From assembly GCA_003194525.1 (NCBI GenBank), contig NBIV01000028.1, positions 248,001 through 312,000 on the forward strand: a stretch of DNA of 64,000 nucleotides, read 5' to 3'. The notes beneath the pieces are model-generated. The model searched no databases, had not been told where the DNA came from, and saw only the letters and a list, made by a program, of their open reading frames with translations. Both the position numbers and the translations under genes were made by a program. This document shows, in pieces, positions 9,647 to 20,910 of this stretch (its first letter is position 1; every line of letters begins with the position of its first letter). Origin of the DNA: Gracilariopsis chorda. Its lineage: Eukaryota; Rhodophyta; Florideophyceae; Gracilariales; Gracilariaceae.

Positions 9647-12600
9647 CTAATTATCTTCTTCCATATCCTCATCTCCCTTCTCACCCTCCTCTTGAGTATA
9701 AATGGCGTCGTCCGCATTATCATTTCCATCTTCATTAGGGTCATATTCGCCATCAATTTCATTTTGGGGGTCCTCGTCGTCTTCTAGTGGTTCTTGTGAC
9801 ACTCTGTCATCAGCGGAAGCCCTCTTCGTTATCCCCAACTCCTGGCAACAGAATGGTTCCTTTCGTTCCGTTTTTGTCCTTTCGTATTAAGTCCTCGTCC
9901 TCCACAAACCTGCGTCTAAAACTCGATTGAAGTTGAACCGCATCCGGTAGCTTGTAGTCCTCTGGTACCATGTATATATGGTAACGGAACAGAACATTCT
10001 GTGCCCTGATCGTATCTCTACTCCCTGCTTCCGCATGGGACACATCTCCTCTTCCAATGAATATAGATAACGGTGGAATTAAGAACTTCCTGGTCGCGTA
10101 TCCTCCAGAAACCGCTTCCAACTCCGCATTTGTTGTCGCAAAATGCTCGTGAGACCTCTCGCACACCCACAATGGAAACGAATACTTGCCAGAGGCTATC
10201 ATAAAGTACCCCGGATTCTTTTCGTTCAGTTTCTCCGGGATCGTCAGCGTCTGAAAGTCCGTATGTAGCTTCTGTCTGGGACAGCCGCGTCCAGTACACA
10301 ACACTCTACCCCCAGTCTTTGGCGCAAACATCTTATGCACCGCCACTCGGTTATCGTCCAATCCTAGGCATACACAGATCTGACCCATACGTGCATCCAA
10401 CAACGCCCGCCTCTTCACCACCCAGTGATTCTCCGTCGTTCTTTCCATTTCATCCGCGATTCCTCTCCGTGTAGTCATATACCTCGTAGACCCAGACAGT
10501 CTGTCTGCTTCATCAGCTGCCTCCCCAGCATTGAAAATGGGGTTCTAGAACTCTTGATTCTCTGCTTTTCGAAGATCTTGTTGGCGATTGAAATACTCCT
10601 CGAAGAATCCAAGCAGCTTCTCACTCACATCACCATCCATCAAGTCACTCATGGCATGGAGCCTGCTCCTGATTCCTTCATCCGTTCCGAAACCTTCCAG
10701 CACACAAAATCCTCGCTCTTTCAACTCGCTGTTCTTCTTCGCAAAGTACACCATGGCGTAGTAGTCCTCCTCCACCGCCCGCTCCCAGAGACTGTTCGCT
10801 TCCGCATCGCTGAGAACCGGCGCTGCTTCTTCAGACGCTTTCTTTTCCCTATTCCATTCGCTCAAAAGCTCCTGGAACGCACCATGCCAGAAAACTGCGT
10901 GATGAACACCCCTCATGTCGTTGGGCCCAAGCAAATGGCAACGGTGCTCCTTGGGAAGATGTATCCTGTCCATCCACGCGTACATGCCCTTAACACCATC
11001 TGCAGTTGCGGTGGGCCACCTGCTGGGCAACATGCTCACATACTTGAGCCAGCTCAAATCCCCCACATTGGTATCCTCCTCGGCCTTGACCAATCCTTCT
11101 GGAAGAATCTGAGGCACTTCATCATCAAACTTCTTCTTGTTTGGATCGTTCCTGTCTTCATCTTCTCCCCCCTCGTCGTCACTGAAAAGCAGTAGCTTAT
11201 TCTTTCTTAAGAAGTGGCGTAGTTCACGTCCTCGCTTCTGCTTCAGAATGTTGATGACAAAGTCAGGAACATCATCGGTTCTCTGCCTTTTTGCATCGGC
11301 GTCCACCGATTCAAACAACAGCTCCTCAGCGTCCTCTTCGTTTTCCGAGTCTTCATCTGCCGTTTTCTTTGTTTTCCGGACCTTTCTCTTCCTCCTGCCC
11401 AGCGTAGATCCCGCAGAAACCATCCCCGTTGCACCTCCGTCTTTCAAGTGGCCCAGAGCCTTCTTTTTACTCGCCCTCGCGGGCAAGCTCTAATTACTAC
11501 CCTGAACTGCGCTTTGCCCCTGTGTCGTCGGAACAGGTACAGGTGCGGGAGGGACAGGACTTGGATTTGGCTTTTGAAAGTCCATACGGAAAGTCGTTCC
11601 CAGTCTCTTCTTCAGATTCGTCAGCCTCTTCGATATGTTTCCTTCCCACATGGCAGGAGTGGCCGCCCTCTCCAGGCGTGCGGTGTTTCTGGCAACATAA
11701 TCTCGAACAGGAACAACCAGGGACCCTATCATAACCTCAGTTTTGAACACGGTGTGAAGCCCTATGTTCTTCGTCTTCGCCACTTCTTCAAATAGGTTGT
11801 AAGCTTGCTCACAACATCTGAAGAAATGCAACCTCATGTTCTGAAACCTGCCCATAGCATTCCCTTTTGATGCTCTTCGCACGTCATAGTGTTCCTGTAA
11901 GGCTTCCAACGCAAAGTTCATCCTGTCCCCCTTCAGATTGAAGAACCTGTCACTGGAAAAGTGCGTAATCCCCAGCTCCGGGTAATTGAAGCACATTTCC
12001 TTCATTCTCGACAGGAAGTCTTCGTCGGTGAACATTCTCAAACCCATGTCCGCAAACCGCAACATGTTTTTGGGGTTTGAAGTCCCTATCACCTTGCGCT
12101 TCAACAGTGCACCACGTAGCATTGTGCGCGTGACTTTCTTGAAGTCCACCTTCGTCTCCTTCTCAATCGTTTTCATAAACAAATGAATGGAGTAGAGCTT
12201 GTCTCGAAATGACATCACTCTAGCCGCAGCAACCGTATCATTCAGCGCGTTTCCAATCGAAATCACTTGAGACATGGTCATTGGGAGCCCATCACGTCTT
12301 CTCCAAAACGATATACTGAGCCGGTGGCAGACATCCTGAAGTTTTTCATTCGTTTTCCTCTGGTCGAGGTAAACATTCAAGCGTTGTAACCCGTCAACCA
12401 AAGTACAGTCCACCACAATTTGGTTCCCTTCAAACCAGTCATCTCCCGGCTTCTTCGTACCGATAATAGTGACACTCAGATTCCCAACGGACCCCAAAAT
12501 TCCGTAGAGCTCTATTTGCTGCTCTACTTCTTTCTTGTGGGTGAGGTCCAGTTCTCGCACACTGTCATCCGGAGGCTTAATGAGGTCAATGTCGAAAACA

Positions 12601-13533
12601 TACGTATCGTATGTGTAGTCGTTCATATCAAACGAAGAATCCAGGGTACTGTCGTCGACATCATCAGGAGGTAGCTCATCTCCCTTATCGAACAAGTCAA
12701 CTTCGGCCTCTGAAGCCAATGCTTTCGAACCCACGAACTGCACCTCATCATCATCACTTCCTTCTTCCTCCCCACCAGGTTGCTCTGGGAATACAACCTC
12801 CATCGGTGCGCTGCTTCCTGCCTCCATAATTGCTTCTGTAACTTGGGTCTGATACGCCAATTGACTCTGATCACCACTGCCTGCATCAATTGCGTTGCCA
12901 GCAGTTCCCTCAGCCATTGTTAAGGCTTTCGGGGGGGCAGAAACGGCAGTCTCCGGTGCCTGTAACTGCGATGCACCTCCCCCACTGCTGGCTCCAGGGT
13001 TTATTGGAGGCTTCGCCGGAATGACAATGGGATTCGCGCTGTTTCCTTTCTTCGGATCGCTCAGTCTGACCAGAAGGTTGCATCATGTTCACGTCCCAGC
13101 AGTAGAAAGCGTTGCTCTCCATATCTCCCAGACTGTTCGGCACGCTGTCACTCGTCTTGAACTGATACGGGCACTGCATATCTTTGCCATCCTCAATGAG
13201 CACCTTCCATATGACGACAAGGTCCTCTGTCGGCTTCCCCTTCAGTTCGTGCCCATGCAACGTCCTCACCAAGTGCCCACCAGCACCGGAATCACCTTTG
13301 ACAAAGGCAGTCCCCACGCTCTTCTTCTCCCCATTCGGTAGAAGGGCGACCAGGGTCACCTTCTCGCTTGAGTTCGGCCCCCAGGATGGGTCACTGGGCT
13401 GCTTTGTGCCGCTGCGCGTTGTTGGCATTGCGCTATCGGACGGTGTTGCCCTCGCTTTCCGCACAGAGGCACTGGGTCTGGTAGACCTCCTAGTGTGCCG
13501 CCTGTTGTCCGCCTTTGCACTCTTGCGCACCAT
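9647..13533 (-). pseudogene. Very large transposon gene: ParB-like motif plus 2OG-dioxygenase-like domain
   Basis: I read this as one gene of about 1,290 residues. From the ATG at 13533 about 150 residues lead to a register change near 13070. A long frame then runs from about 13070 to 9810, interrupted only by two in-frame TAG codons (11490-11492 and 10545-10547). A last register change near 9820 leads into an acidic tail ending at 9647. Parts in order: a basic Ser/Thr-rich N-terminus; a disordered Ala/Pro/Gly stretch; an acidic stretch; a folded region with VDCTLVDGLQRLNV (about 12400), which weakly recalls the 'DGxxRL' motif of ParB-like proteins; a basic/acidic linker; and a C-terminal domain with LHTDF (10265), GRGDVSHAEAG (10050) and RYHIYM (9990). 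This last trio has the His-X-Asp, distal His and Arg pattern of Fe(II)/2-oxoglutarate dioxygenases. Readable sequence on both sides of each TAG suggests simple decay. Alternatively the first TAG is a true end and two genes abut. Confidence 0.55.
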
Positions 13534-13830
13534 GATGGGAAACATTTCGATAAGCCACCTTTCGATAAGCGACACGGAATCGCGTAATCTGGTGCAGACG
13601 ATCGCGAAAATCAGCGCGTGCTGACAGCTGAATTCAACCCTGAGAGAAGGCAAAGGTTCTCTTTGCGTCCTTTCAGTCGGACCAGGTGCTAAGGTGGCAC
13701 GAAGAAGTGGATTCGGTGAGTTCGCTCACAGTTCTTTGCGGAGGAAGCATTCCGGTCGCCCTTTCCACCTCTTCTCTAACCCCCCTCCTGCCACGCGTCA
13801 ACGCTTCATTGCTGGCACCGACCCCCAGGC

Positions 13831-14060
13831 CGGCGCAGCTGCGCCGGGTGGTCGGTCTGGACATTGTCGGTCGACAGTGTCAAGAACGACCCCCCGTAAT
13901 TTAATCAAAAATCAACATTCTGGTGTCCGTGCTTGACATTGTCGGTCGACAATGTCAAGAACGACCCCCCCTTATTAAATCAAAAATCAACATTCTGGTG
14001 TCCGTGCTTGACATTGTCGACCGACAATGTCAAGACCATCCACCCGGCGCAGCTGTGCCG
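13831..14060. promoter_or_regulatory. Palindrome array between divergent transposon genes
   Basis: Three 26-bp near-perfect palindromes, TTGACATTGTCG followed by its complement, lie at 13858-13883, 13933-13958 and 14008-14033, spaced exactly 75 bp apart. The intervening 49 bp are nearly identical between the two gaps and contain AAAAATCAACATTCTGGTG. The array is bracketed by inverted 27-bp sequences (13831-13857 and 14034-14060) that share GCAGCTGCGCCGGGTGG. It lies between the minus-strand gene starting at 13533 and the plus-strand gene starting at 14347. A bidirectional promoter with repeated operators, or a transposase-binding or replication site, are the natural readings. A junction of two abutting element ends is another. 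Confidence 0.7.
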
Positions 14061-14346
14061 TTAGACCGACAACCTGAACTGTGAGAACTGCGACGAAATC
14101 TCGAATTTGCACCTTCTCAGTCTGTTCTGCAGTGCCCAACTCCCTCATTCCAAACAAAACCCTTCGAAGTTTCCCTCCCTGCTCCATTACACACTTCGAA
14201 ATCAAATGTATTTGAAGTTCAAGGGACGTGAATCATCAGAACGGGCGTCTTCGTTCCTCGGTTGCCACGAAGCATCTCCTTCGCAACCATTCAAACTCGA
14301 ACGCAATCTTTCGTGCATCTGTGCATCTCCCGCCGAAATTCCACCC

Positions 14347-15602
14347 ATGTCGTTCCCCTCCACTAAACACGTGAGTACCTCAGGTGCACCCGTGATAGGG
14401 CATAGGGCTCCTGCGCACCCGCCCTCAGACATGAGCATTTCGGAAAGCTTTACAACCATCTGGAATGTGTTTATGTCCGTCCGTGATGCGTACGCGGAAT
14501 CGAGAGGCTCCGGCGCATGAAACAGGCTCTTTGTGATACGTTCGGGGTGCGGAAAAGGAATGCGAGGGATAGGTTATTCCTTGGTCTGAGGTACACTCTA
14601 CTTGCTAGGAAACCACGGAAGGAGGATGATGAAGAGGTGGCTGTGGCGTATGAAAAGCAGATGAAGGAGGCGGAAGAGAAACTGTTGCCGAAAGATGAGA
14701 GGGGAGATCCGATCTTATGTGCGTGGAGTTTGTCTGGTTTAGACAGAATATGTTTCTCTGGTTATGACGTGACTTCGACAAAGTATGGAGAAGAACCAGA
14801 TGAATTGTACTTCAAGAACGGATTGAGTGTGGAGGTGTTGAGGGAATTTATGGGGTACGACGCGGAGCGACCGTGCAGGGAACGGGAGACGAGCTATGTA
14901 GATGGAAGTGTGATGCATTTGGCGCGATTGGATGCGTGGATTGCTTCTGTGGTAGAGGCATTGAAAGAAGATGTGGGGAGAGGAGGGAATCGGCAAATGC
15001 TGTTTTCGAAATTGTATGCAAAGTATCTCCCGCTTGCTGTGGAGGATATCCTACTGACTGTGAGAAGGAAGATCGAAGGGAAGTACGGGATGGAGCTTGT
15101 GAACTATGGTGTGAAAGCTGAAAATCCGACTGTAGTGGTAGGGAATGAGGAACGTGAAGGGACCGTTGCGTGTTGGATGCCGTCGAACCAAATGGTGTAT
15201 CTGTGTGTCCAGTACGAGGTGTTTTTGGATGAAATGACTACGTACCTTGGTAATGTATTTGATTGCTACGTAGGCCGTTGCATGCCTGAAGAACGGGAGT
15301 TTAAGGAGTTGGTAGCCGTTGAAGAAGAAATTTTGGACCCCAGAGAGGAAGGGGAGGGAAGGAAGACGGAGAGGACGGTGGGCGTGGAGAGGAGATGGCG
15401 GAGGAATGAGAAGTTTAAGAAGTTTATTGCTAGAGTTAGCGGGTCTGTGTTTCTAAATTTGATTACCTTGCGGTGGAATAAGCTCTTGCTCGTGGGTCGC
15501 GGAAGAATCTGTTCATATAGAACCGATGTTGTTGCCATGGAAGGGGCGGAAAGAAAGGTCGTGCTGGGTAGTTCTGGCGAACAAGATGCACGGAACTTTT
15601 GA
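14347..15602 (+). pseudogene. Unknown transposon protein (about 420 aa) in two overlapping frames
   Basis: The ATG at 14347 opens 58 residues that end at TGA at 14518-14520. The next frame starts with the ATG at 14517 and runs 361 residues to 15602. The stop and start share the bases ATGA. Either one base has been lost and this was a single protein of about 420 residues, or there are two overlapping open frames. The larger part is mixed alpha-helical and charged, with segments such as RDRLFLGLRYTLLARKPRKE near its start and a basic patch (ERRWRRNEKFKKFIARV) near the end. No family was recognised. It runs toward the transposase gene, and the last 140 bases overlap the transposase 3' end on the other strand. 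Confidence 0.5.
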
Positions 15603-18600
15603 TGGTAGAGAAAGGAACAAGACCGAACCAAGGTGCGGCATTGGGGCTAGGATTAGAGGTTCCGTGAAGATCGGGGAGAATAGTATGGTCATTTTCATCG
15701 TCTGTCGCCCAACGGAGGGTGATGAAGTTAATAGTTTCATCCACGTGATCAAGAGGATCTGTGAGTTCGAAGAAGCGGACGAAAGCATATTCGCGCTCAC
15801 CTGGCTCATCGTCTTTTATGCGGAAGCGGAGAAGGGCAAGAAGCTTACATACCCAAACCGTGGGGAACTTGCAGTTGGATTATGGAGTGCTTGAGACGAG
15901 AATATGAGAGAACTTTGGAAGTTTTGAAGGACCGAAGCTGGTGGTGGCAAAGATGCGCTGGAGAACAGGGGCCGATGGTTCTCTGAACCGGATGCACTTG
16001 AACGTTCTGTCGACGTCTTGCAAGGAAGGGGTGAAACCGCTGCGGATGAAGGCGGAGTTGACGACGGAGAAGTTGAGAGAAGAGAGGGAGGGTGAAGAAG
16101 GGGAAAGTCCAAGCGCTTCGAGGCATAGATTGTGAAACGGTGAGATTGCGTCTCGTGAGATTTGGGTGATGAAAGATATGGTGGAAGAGGTGAAGATGTT
16201 TGAGAGAGAGGCATTGGAGCAGTTTGGGTTCGCCCGAAGGTACTTTTCTGCGGTGATTATATCCCGAAAGAGAATGGTGGTACCGTTGCGAACCATGGAA
16301 TGTCTTCGAGCTGGGAGTGTGTGGGAGTTTGAAGAGGAGGAAAGGCGGTGGGGGATGGCAGTTGAGTTTTGAAAGCCTTCTGTGAGTTGAATTGCGTCGA
16401 TTGTTTCTCTGTGAGCGGTTGAAGATCTTCGGGATGTGCGCCGATAATGGTTTTTGAAGAGTAGGTGTGCGTGTTCGTAGATGCCAGCGTCAGTGAAGTG
16501 GAGACCTCCGTATAGTTTGATGTCAGCGACGATGTGTCGAGAAGGTGGAACTTGAGCGTTCCGAAGTGAGAAGCCTGGAAAGGGCCGAGGATGGAGACGC
16601 TGAGATGCTTGAAGTGCTTGATGAGTTCTTGGAGGGAACGAAGTTGTTGGTGTGTCCATTCTGAGGTGGTGTTGTAGTGGAGTGCGGTAGTGAAGAGGTC
16701 GGCGTATGTCGTGAAGATGGATGTGATGGGTGCTGTGTCAACTTCGTTGCAGCAAAGATCGAAGAACGCGCCTACGAAGGGAAACACCATGTCGACTGCG
16801 CGGTAATCTTTTGCCTCAAGCATGCCTTTGATGCCGTCCGGGGTGAAGAAGCCGTTGAGGGATTTGCCCTTCTCTGCGGTGGAAAAGTCAATGTGAAGTC
16901 CCGGTGCGGAGAAGTTGACTTCGATATCTGCGAGGATGTTGTTTGCATGGGTGAGAAGGGTGCTTCGAATGGATTTGAATGATCTCGAGGAGGAGCCAAC
17001 AGTGGTGAAGAGATTGTCGGACTTCAGGCGTTCGATGGTTGCTAGTTTGACGAGTTTGGAGATACCGAGGTGGAAATTGTGAAGGAGTTCGAAGGAGAAG
17101 ATGGAGTATGAGGTGAGCAGTGGTGAAATGTTGAGGAGGGGGTAAGATTCGAAGAAGCAGTGGTAGGGGGAGAGGGAGTTTGTGTGCAGGAGAGATGCTG
17201 CTTGATCTCTGAGAGTCCTTGCGACGCGCGGTCTGCGTTGTAGTTCGGCGTTATTTGCATCCTTGAGAAGGGCGTCGTGTGAGGATCTTGTTTGGAGGGT
17301 GTGGGAAGCGGTTCGAGGGGTTAGGGAGCTGAGGTGGAGGATGAGGTCGGAGCGGGGGACGAGGCACCTATGGTAGGGCTTCAACGGTTTTGTGCCGTGG
17401 AGGACAGCGAGGATGTCTTTCGCTTCGGGGATGTCTGCAGCATAGTGTGCGATGACTGGGTGACACTGCCGGATGGCCTGGTATTCATCTCGGAAAGGAA
17501 ATCCTTTGAGGGCAACAGCTGCGAGGGGCTCGAGGATGGTTTGCAGAGCTTCTTGAATGAGTTCCATTCGGGTGGTACGGGTGATGGCGGAGGAAAGCGA
17601 GCGGTCTTCGAGGGAATCCTCGTCGGATGGGGAGGAAGGGGCTTCGAAGGACGTGGGGAAGTAGCCGAGTAGGGTGTAGTTACGGGATATGCAATGGCGG
17701 CGGAAGGAGTCTGAAAAGTTGAGGAGGGTGATGTGGAGGGGGTAGGAGGTGATAGAGGAGTTCTTGAGCGAGGTGGAAGACTTGTCTGAGTAAAGCTGTA
17801 CGAAGCCGATGAAAGATTCAATGCCTGTGATGTTGGAGTTGTGCCAAATAACATCTGGGTCTTGAGAATGTAGGATGTGGTGCTTGAGGTCCTTGTAGAC
17901 GCATGTACCGAGTTTTGAAGCCATGGGGTGAGCGTGTGCGGGGGAGCCGTCTGACGCGGACTGTCTTACTGGTTGGAAGAAGGTGTTTGCGCGAGAAGCG
18001 TAGCGGAGTTGTTTGAGGAGGACATCGACGGGGTTTTTCAGGTAGAGAGTTGCGGTGATGTTTGAGCGCTTGTGACGAATAGTTCTGGATTCGAAGCCGA
18101 TAGAGCCGACGGTGTCCTCGAAGAGCTTTGCATGGAGTTCAAGGCAGTGGGAGACGGAAGTTATTTGTTGGATGAGTGCCTGGGAGTAATCCGGGTCTTT
18201 GAGGAGGTTGATGAGTTCGTCTGCTTTGCGTTTGCCGAGCTTGGTGGCGATGGAAGCGATGTAGGAGACAATGGGGTGGAGGTTGGCAGGTGCGGGGGTG
18301 CTGGAAGCAGGTGTGTTGCGAGGGGAGGAGAGAGAGAAGTGGAGAAGGTGGACGGCGTCTGCGGAGCGAAGGGCTAGAGCGAGCTGGCTGGAATGGTATT
18401 CATCGTCTTCCGCGAGCGGAACGTTGTCAGAGGGGCGGTTTGAGATGCGAACGGAGCGGGAGTCTGCGGTCTGAATGCGTGGTCGTTTGGTGCGGGGTGG
18501 GAGCTGAGTGCCATTCTTGGGAGTGGTGGCGAGGAAGGGGTTGGGGGTATGGCGGAAGCGACAACGGCGCTGGTGTTGGACAAGGGAGGCGTGGAGTTGT

Positions 18601-18638
18601 GTCTGGAAGGAGCACCTGTGGAAGCGACAAGGCTGCAT
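15463..18638 (-). pseudogene. Plavaka-type transposase
   Basis: About 1,060 residues, taking the ATG at 18638, where a Cys/His zinc-finger-like segment starts at once (MQPCRFHRCSFQTQLHASLV). An upstream in-frame ATG at 18779 is possible. Family landmarks appear in order: QLYSDKSSTSLKN with the following YPLHITLLN (about 17740); a large middle region; LLHNFHLGISKLVKL (about 17060); LKFHLLD (about 16560); IYEHAHLLFKNHYRR (about 16470), which corresponds to the late E-x-x-H-x-x-x-K block; and near the C-terminus SSVHLVR and FYMNRFF (about 15510). The YSDK Asp and the IYEH Glu are probable catalytic residues. There is one frameshift near 16536 and one TAA at 15880-15882; otherwise the frame is clean. 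Plavaka proteins are known mainly from fungi. Confidence 0.75.
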
Positions 18639-18977
18639 GGTGCAGAGGAGAAGGATGTAAGTCTGTGGGAGATGAGAAAGACGTGGGAGGCATTCCGGGA
18701 GAATATATGACTGCTCAGGAGCAGCAATCAGGTGGCATTTTGATGCGCCAGAGAGGCGCGTGGCAGGCACGGCAGGCATGGCACGTGTGTGGACTGGAAA
18801 GTGGTTTGGAATGAAAACATTCAAAGTTGGTAAATTTTTAAAGCGACGGCGAGGACTTGATTATTTCGCATGAAGAGGTTGGGAACATGTGTAGCCGAGG
18901 GTGTAGATCAGTGTGATCTTCGGAGGGTGCGATTTCCTGGACGCCGGATGTGGCGGAACGTCCCGCTCGTGCTTGCA

Positions 18978-20310
18978 GGTTCGTGAAGTGCAATTGAGTA
19001 CGTCTCGTTTTTTCGTGTGTTGACATGTGCTGACTCTTGCTACGCTTTCTATGTTGATGCAGGAGAGGGAGAAACGGCAGTGTTTTGGGATGAAGCTAGG
19101 GGCTTCGAAGACTGCGAGGAACAGGTGAGTTTGCTATGCTGTTCATTTTTCAATCTGGACGAGGACCTGACATGTTTTGTTTCTTGATACGGAGCTATAT
19201 GAATGATAAGGGGTGGATCGGGTCAGCAGAAGTGCTTGCTACAAGGTGAGTTAGACTGCGAATGTTATCTGGTAACGACTACGCGCGGAGATCTGACAAG
19301 ATTTTGTTGCTGTCGCGACGCGTTGTGGATGCGGTGATAGGTGAGAGCGAATGAATGGCGAGCATAGAGGTGAGTGCGGTTGTGTTTTAGTTTTGCTCCA
19401 TTCTTGGATAGAGATCTGACATGTTTCTGTGTGTAAGCGGGAAGGGAGAGGCATGAGGGAATGGGTGCGAAGAACTGGTTTCTACAAGGTGAGTTTCATT
19501 GAGAATGTTTTCTGGGACTGGCTACTTACGGAGATCTGACACGTTCTTGTTTCTTGATGCGAAGCGAGCGAGATGGGAAATGGGTTCGAAGAAGTGGTAA
19601 GTGCTAATTTTATCTGGTATTGGCTATGTACGGAGAACTGACAAGATTTTGTTGCTGTTGCGACGCGTTGTGGATGCGGTGATAGGTGAGAGCGAATGAA
19701 TGGCGAGCATAGAGGTGAGTGCGGTTGTGTTTTAGTTTTGCTTCGTTTTTGGATGGAGATCTGACATGTTTCTGTGTGTAAGCGCAAAGGGAGAGGTATG
19801 AGGGAATGGGTGCGAAGAACTGGTTGCTACAAGGTGAGTTTCATTGAGAATGTTTTCTGGGACTGGCTACCTACAGAGATCTGACACGTTCTTGTGTATT
19901 GATGCGAAGCGAGCGAGATGGGAAATGGGTTCGAAGAAGTGGTGGTTGCAAGGTGAGTTTAAGTGCTAATGTTATCTGGTATTGGCTATCTACGGAGAAC
20001 TGACAAGTTTTTGGTTTCTGCTGCGAAGCGTTGTGGATACCGTACTAGGTGATAAGGAGTGGGTGTTTTTCTTAGAGGTGAGTGCGGTGGCGAAGTTATT
20101 TTGGATTCTTTATTTGATGGAGAACTGACTTTTGTTTGTTTATTGATGCGAATGTGCGAGAGAGAAGTTGCAGATTGGATGAGGTTTGATGGTTTCTAAC
20201 GAGTGTTTGTTTGTGTTTGCTTATTTGTATCTTCTGCAGGTGCGAATGGGGAGGTCGAAGGGAGGAGGTGCAGCGTGGGGGATGAGCAGAGGTTTGGATG
20301 AGGTACGTGT
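18978..20310 (+). other. Tandem array of tiny exons and short introns
   Basis: At least nine units on the plus strand show a strong 5' splice site (GTGAGT, once GTAAGT), a CTGAC branch-like motif about 40-50 bp later and an AG about 20-45 bp beyond. Well-defined introns are 19125-19194, 19246-19340, 19370-19437, 19489-19564, 19597-19685, 19715-19782 and 19834-19909. Others start at 19953, 20078 and 20303. The pieces between them are 29-62 bp long and purine-rich, resembling exonic splicing enhancers. A 345-bp segment is duplicated (about 19300-19590 and 19645-19935). Some exons read openly for 17 codons, but the 29-bp exons carry stops in all three frames, so a long coding message is unlikely. 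It starts just upstream of the transposase gene, on the opposite strand, and runs to the right end of the transposon. Confidence 0.6.
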
Positions 20311-20400
20311 GTTCAACACAAGTTGTGTTATTGGAGGCGTCGTGATGAAAGGAGGGAGCGCATTCTAACTTGTTTCTTTGTGGTTTCGTTTTGTGACGGG

Positions 20401-20547
20401 TACAGGCCTCGCCTCACCGTCTATCGTGGAATGGAGGCCGTTTTTGTTACCGTTTTCGATTTGTTCTAGGCGCACTACGCCTGGAGCAAAATGAAACGAC
20501 AATGAAAGCGGTTTCCATTCCACGATAGACGGTGAGGGGAGGCCTGT
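20401..20547. repeat. Foldback (MITE-like) hairpin, 147 bp
   Basis: The outer 35 bp on the left (TACAGGCCTCGCCTCACCGT onward) match the reversed right end with one mismatch, and weaker pairing continues to about 60 bp per arm. A short centre holds a second small hairpin (TAGGCG and CGCCT). Both ends finish in TA next to CAGGCC, which would suit a TA target duplication. It lies inside the 15.6-kb transposon, after the exon array. Confidence 0.65.
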
Positions 20548-20910
20548 ACTGGCGTAGTATAGATTCAAGATTACATCCATTAGACGAGGTAAAAGTGAAT
20601 GAGTACCGCATCCGAAACGTCCATGTCTGCTACATTTCATCGCCGATGGTGAATGATCTGGCACTAGATGACAAACATTCACCCCTTCACTGTTCGTAGT
20701 ATTTATGCTCTAGTATGAATGAGAACTGAACGATAGACTGCTAGTTTCTTACTGCTAGTATGAATGTTGCTAGTTTTCTCACATTCACCTCTGCATTCAT
20801 TTGAGCTAGTATTTTGTGCTAGATATACTAGCACAAAAATTCTGAGATTTTTTTTAAATGCCCACCATAGACTTTCTAGCACACCCAAACTAGAAAAACT
20901 AGCACTCAAA

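Noticed and set aside
13831-14060. CRISPR-like repeat array
   Set aside because: There are only about two and a half units, the spacers are identical and not variable, and the repeat is a dyad. The setting is eukaryotic.
16677-18814. Many plus-strand frames of 67-174 residues
   Set aside because: They are shadows of the long minus-strand transposase; their Gly/Glu/Val-rich composition is what its Ser/Thr/His-rich codons give in reverse.
19251-19787. Two similar minus-strand frames of 67 and 101 residues with shared TETCQIS segments
   Set aside because: They are the reverse reading of the duplicated exon-intron units; their similarity comes from the 345-bp DNA duplication.
19125-20130. Box C/D snoRNA cluster, because CTGA recurs
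   Set aside because: The CTGA is always in CTGAC at branch-point distance from AG, and no paired TGATGA box lies at the other end of the units.
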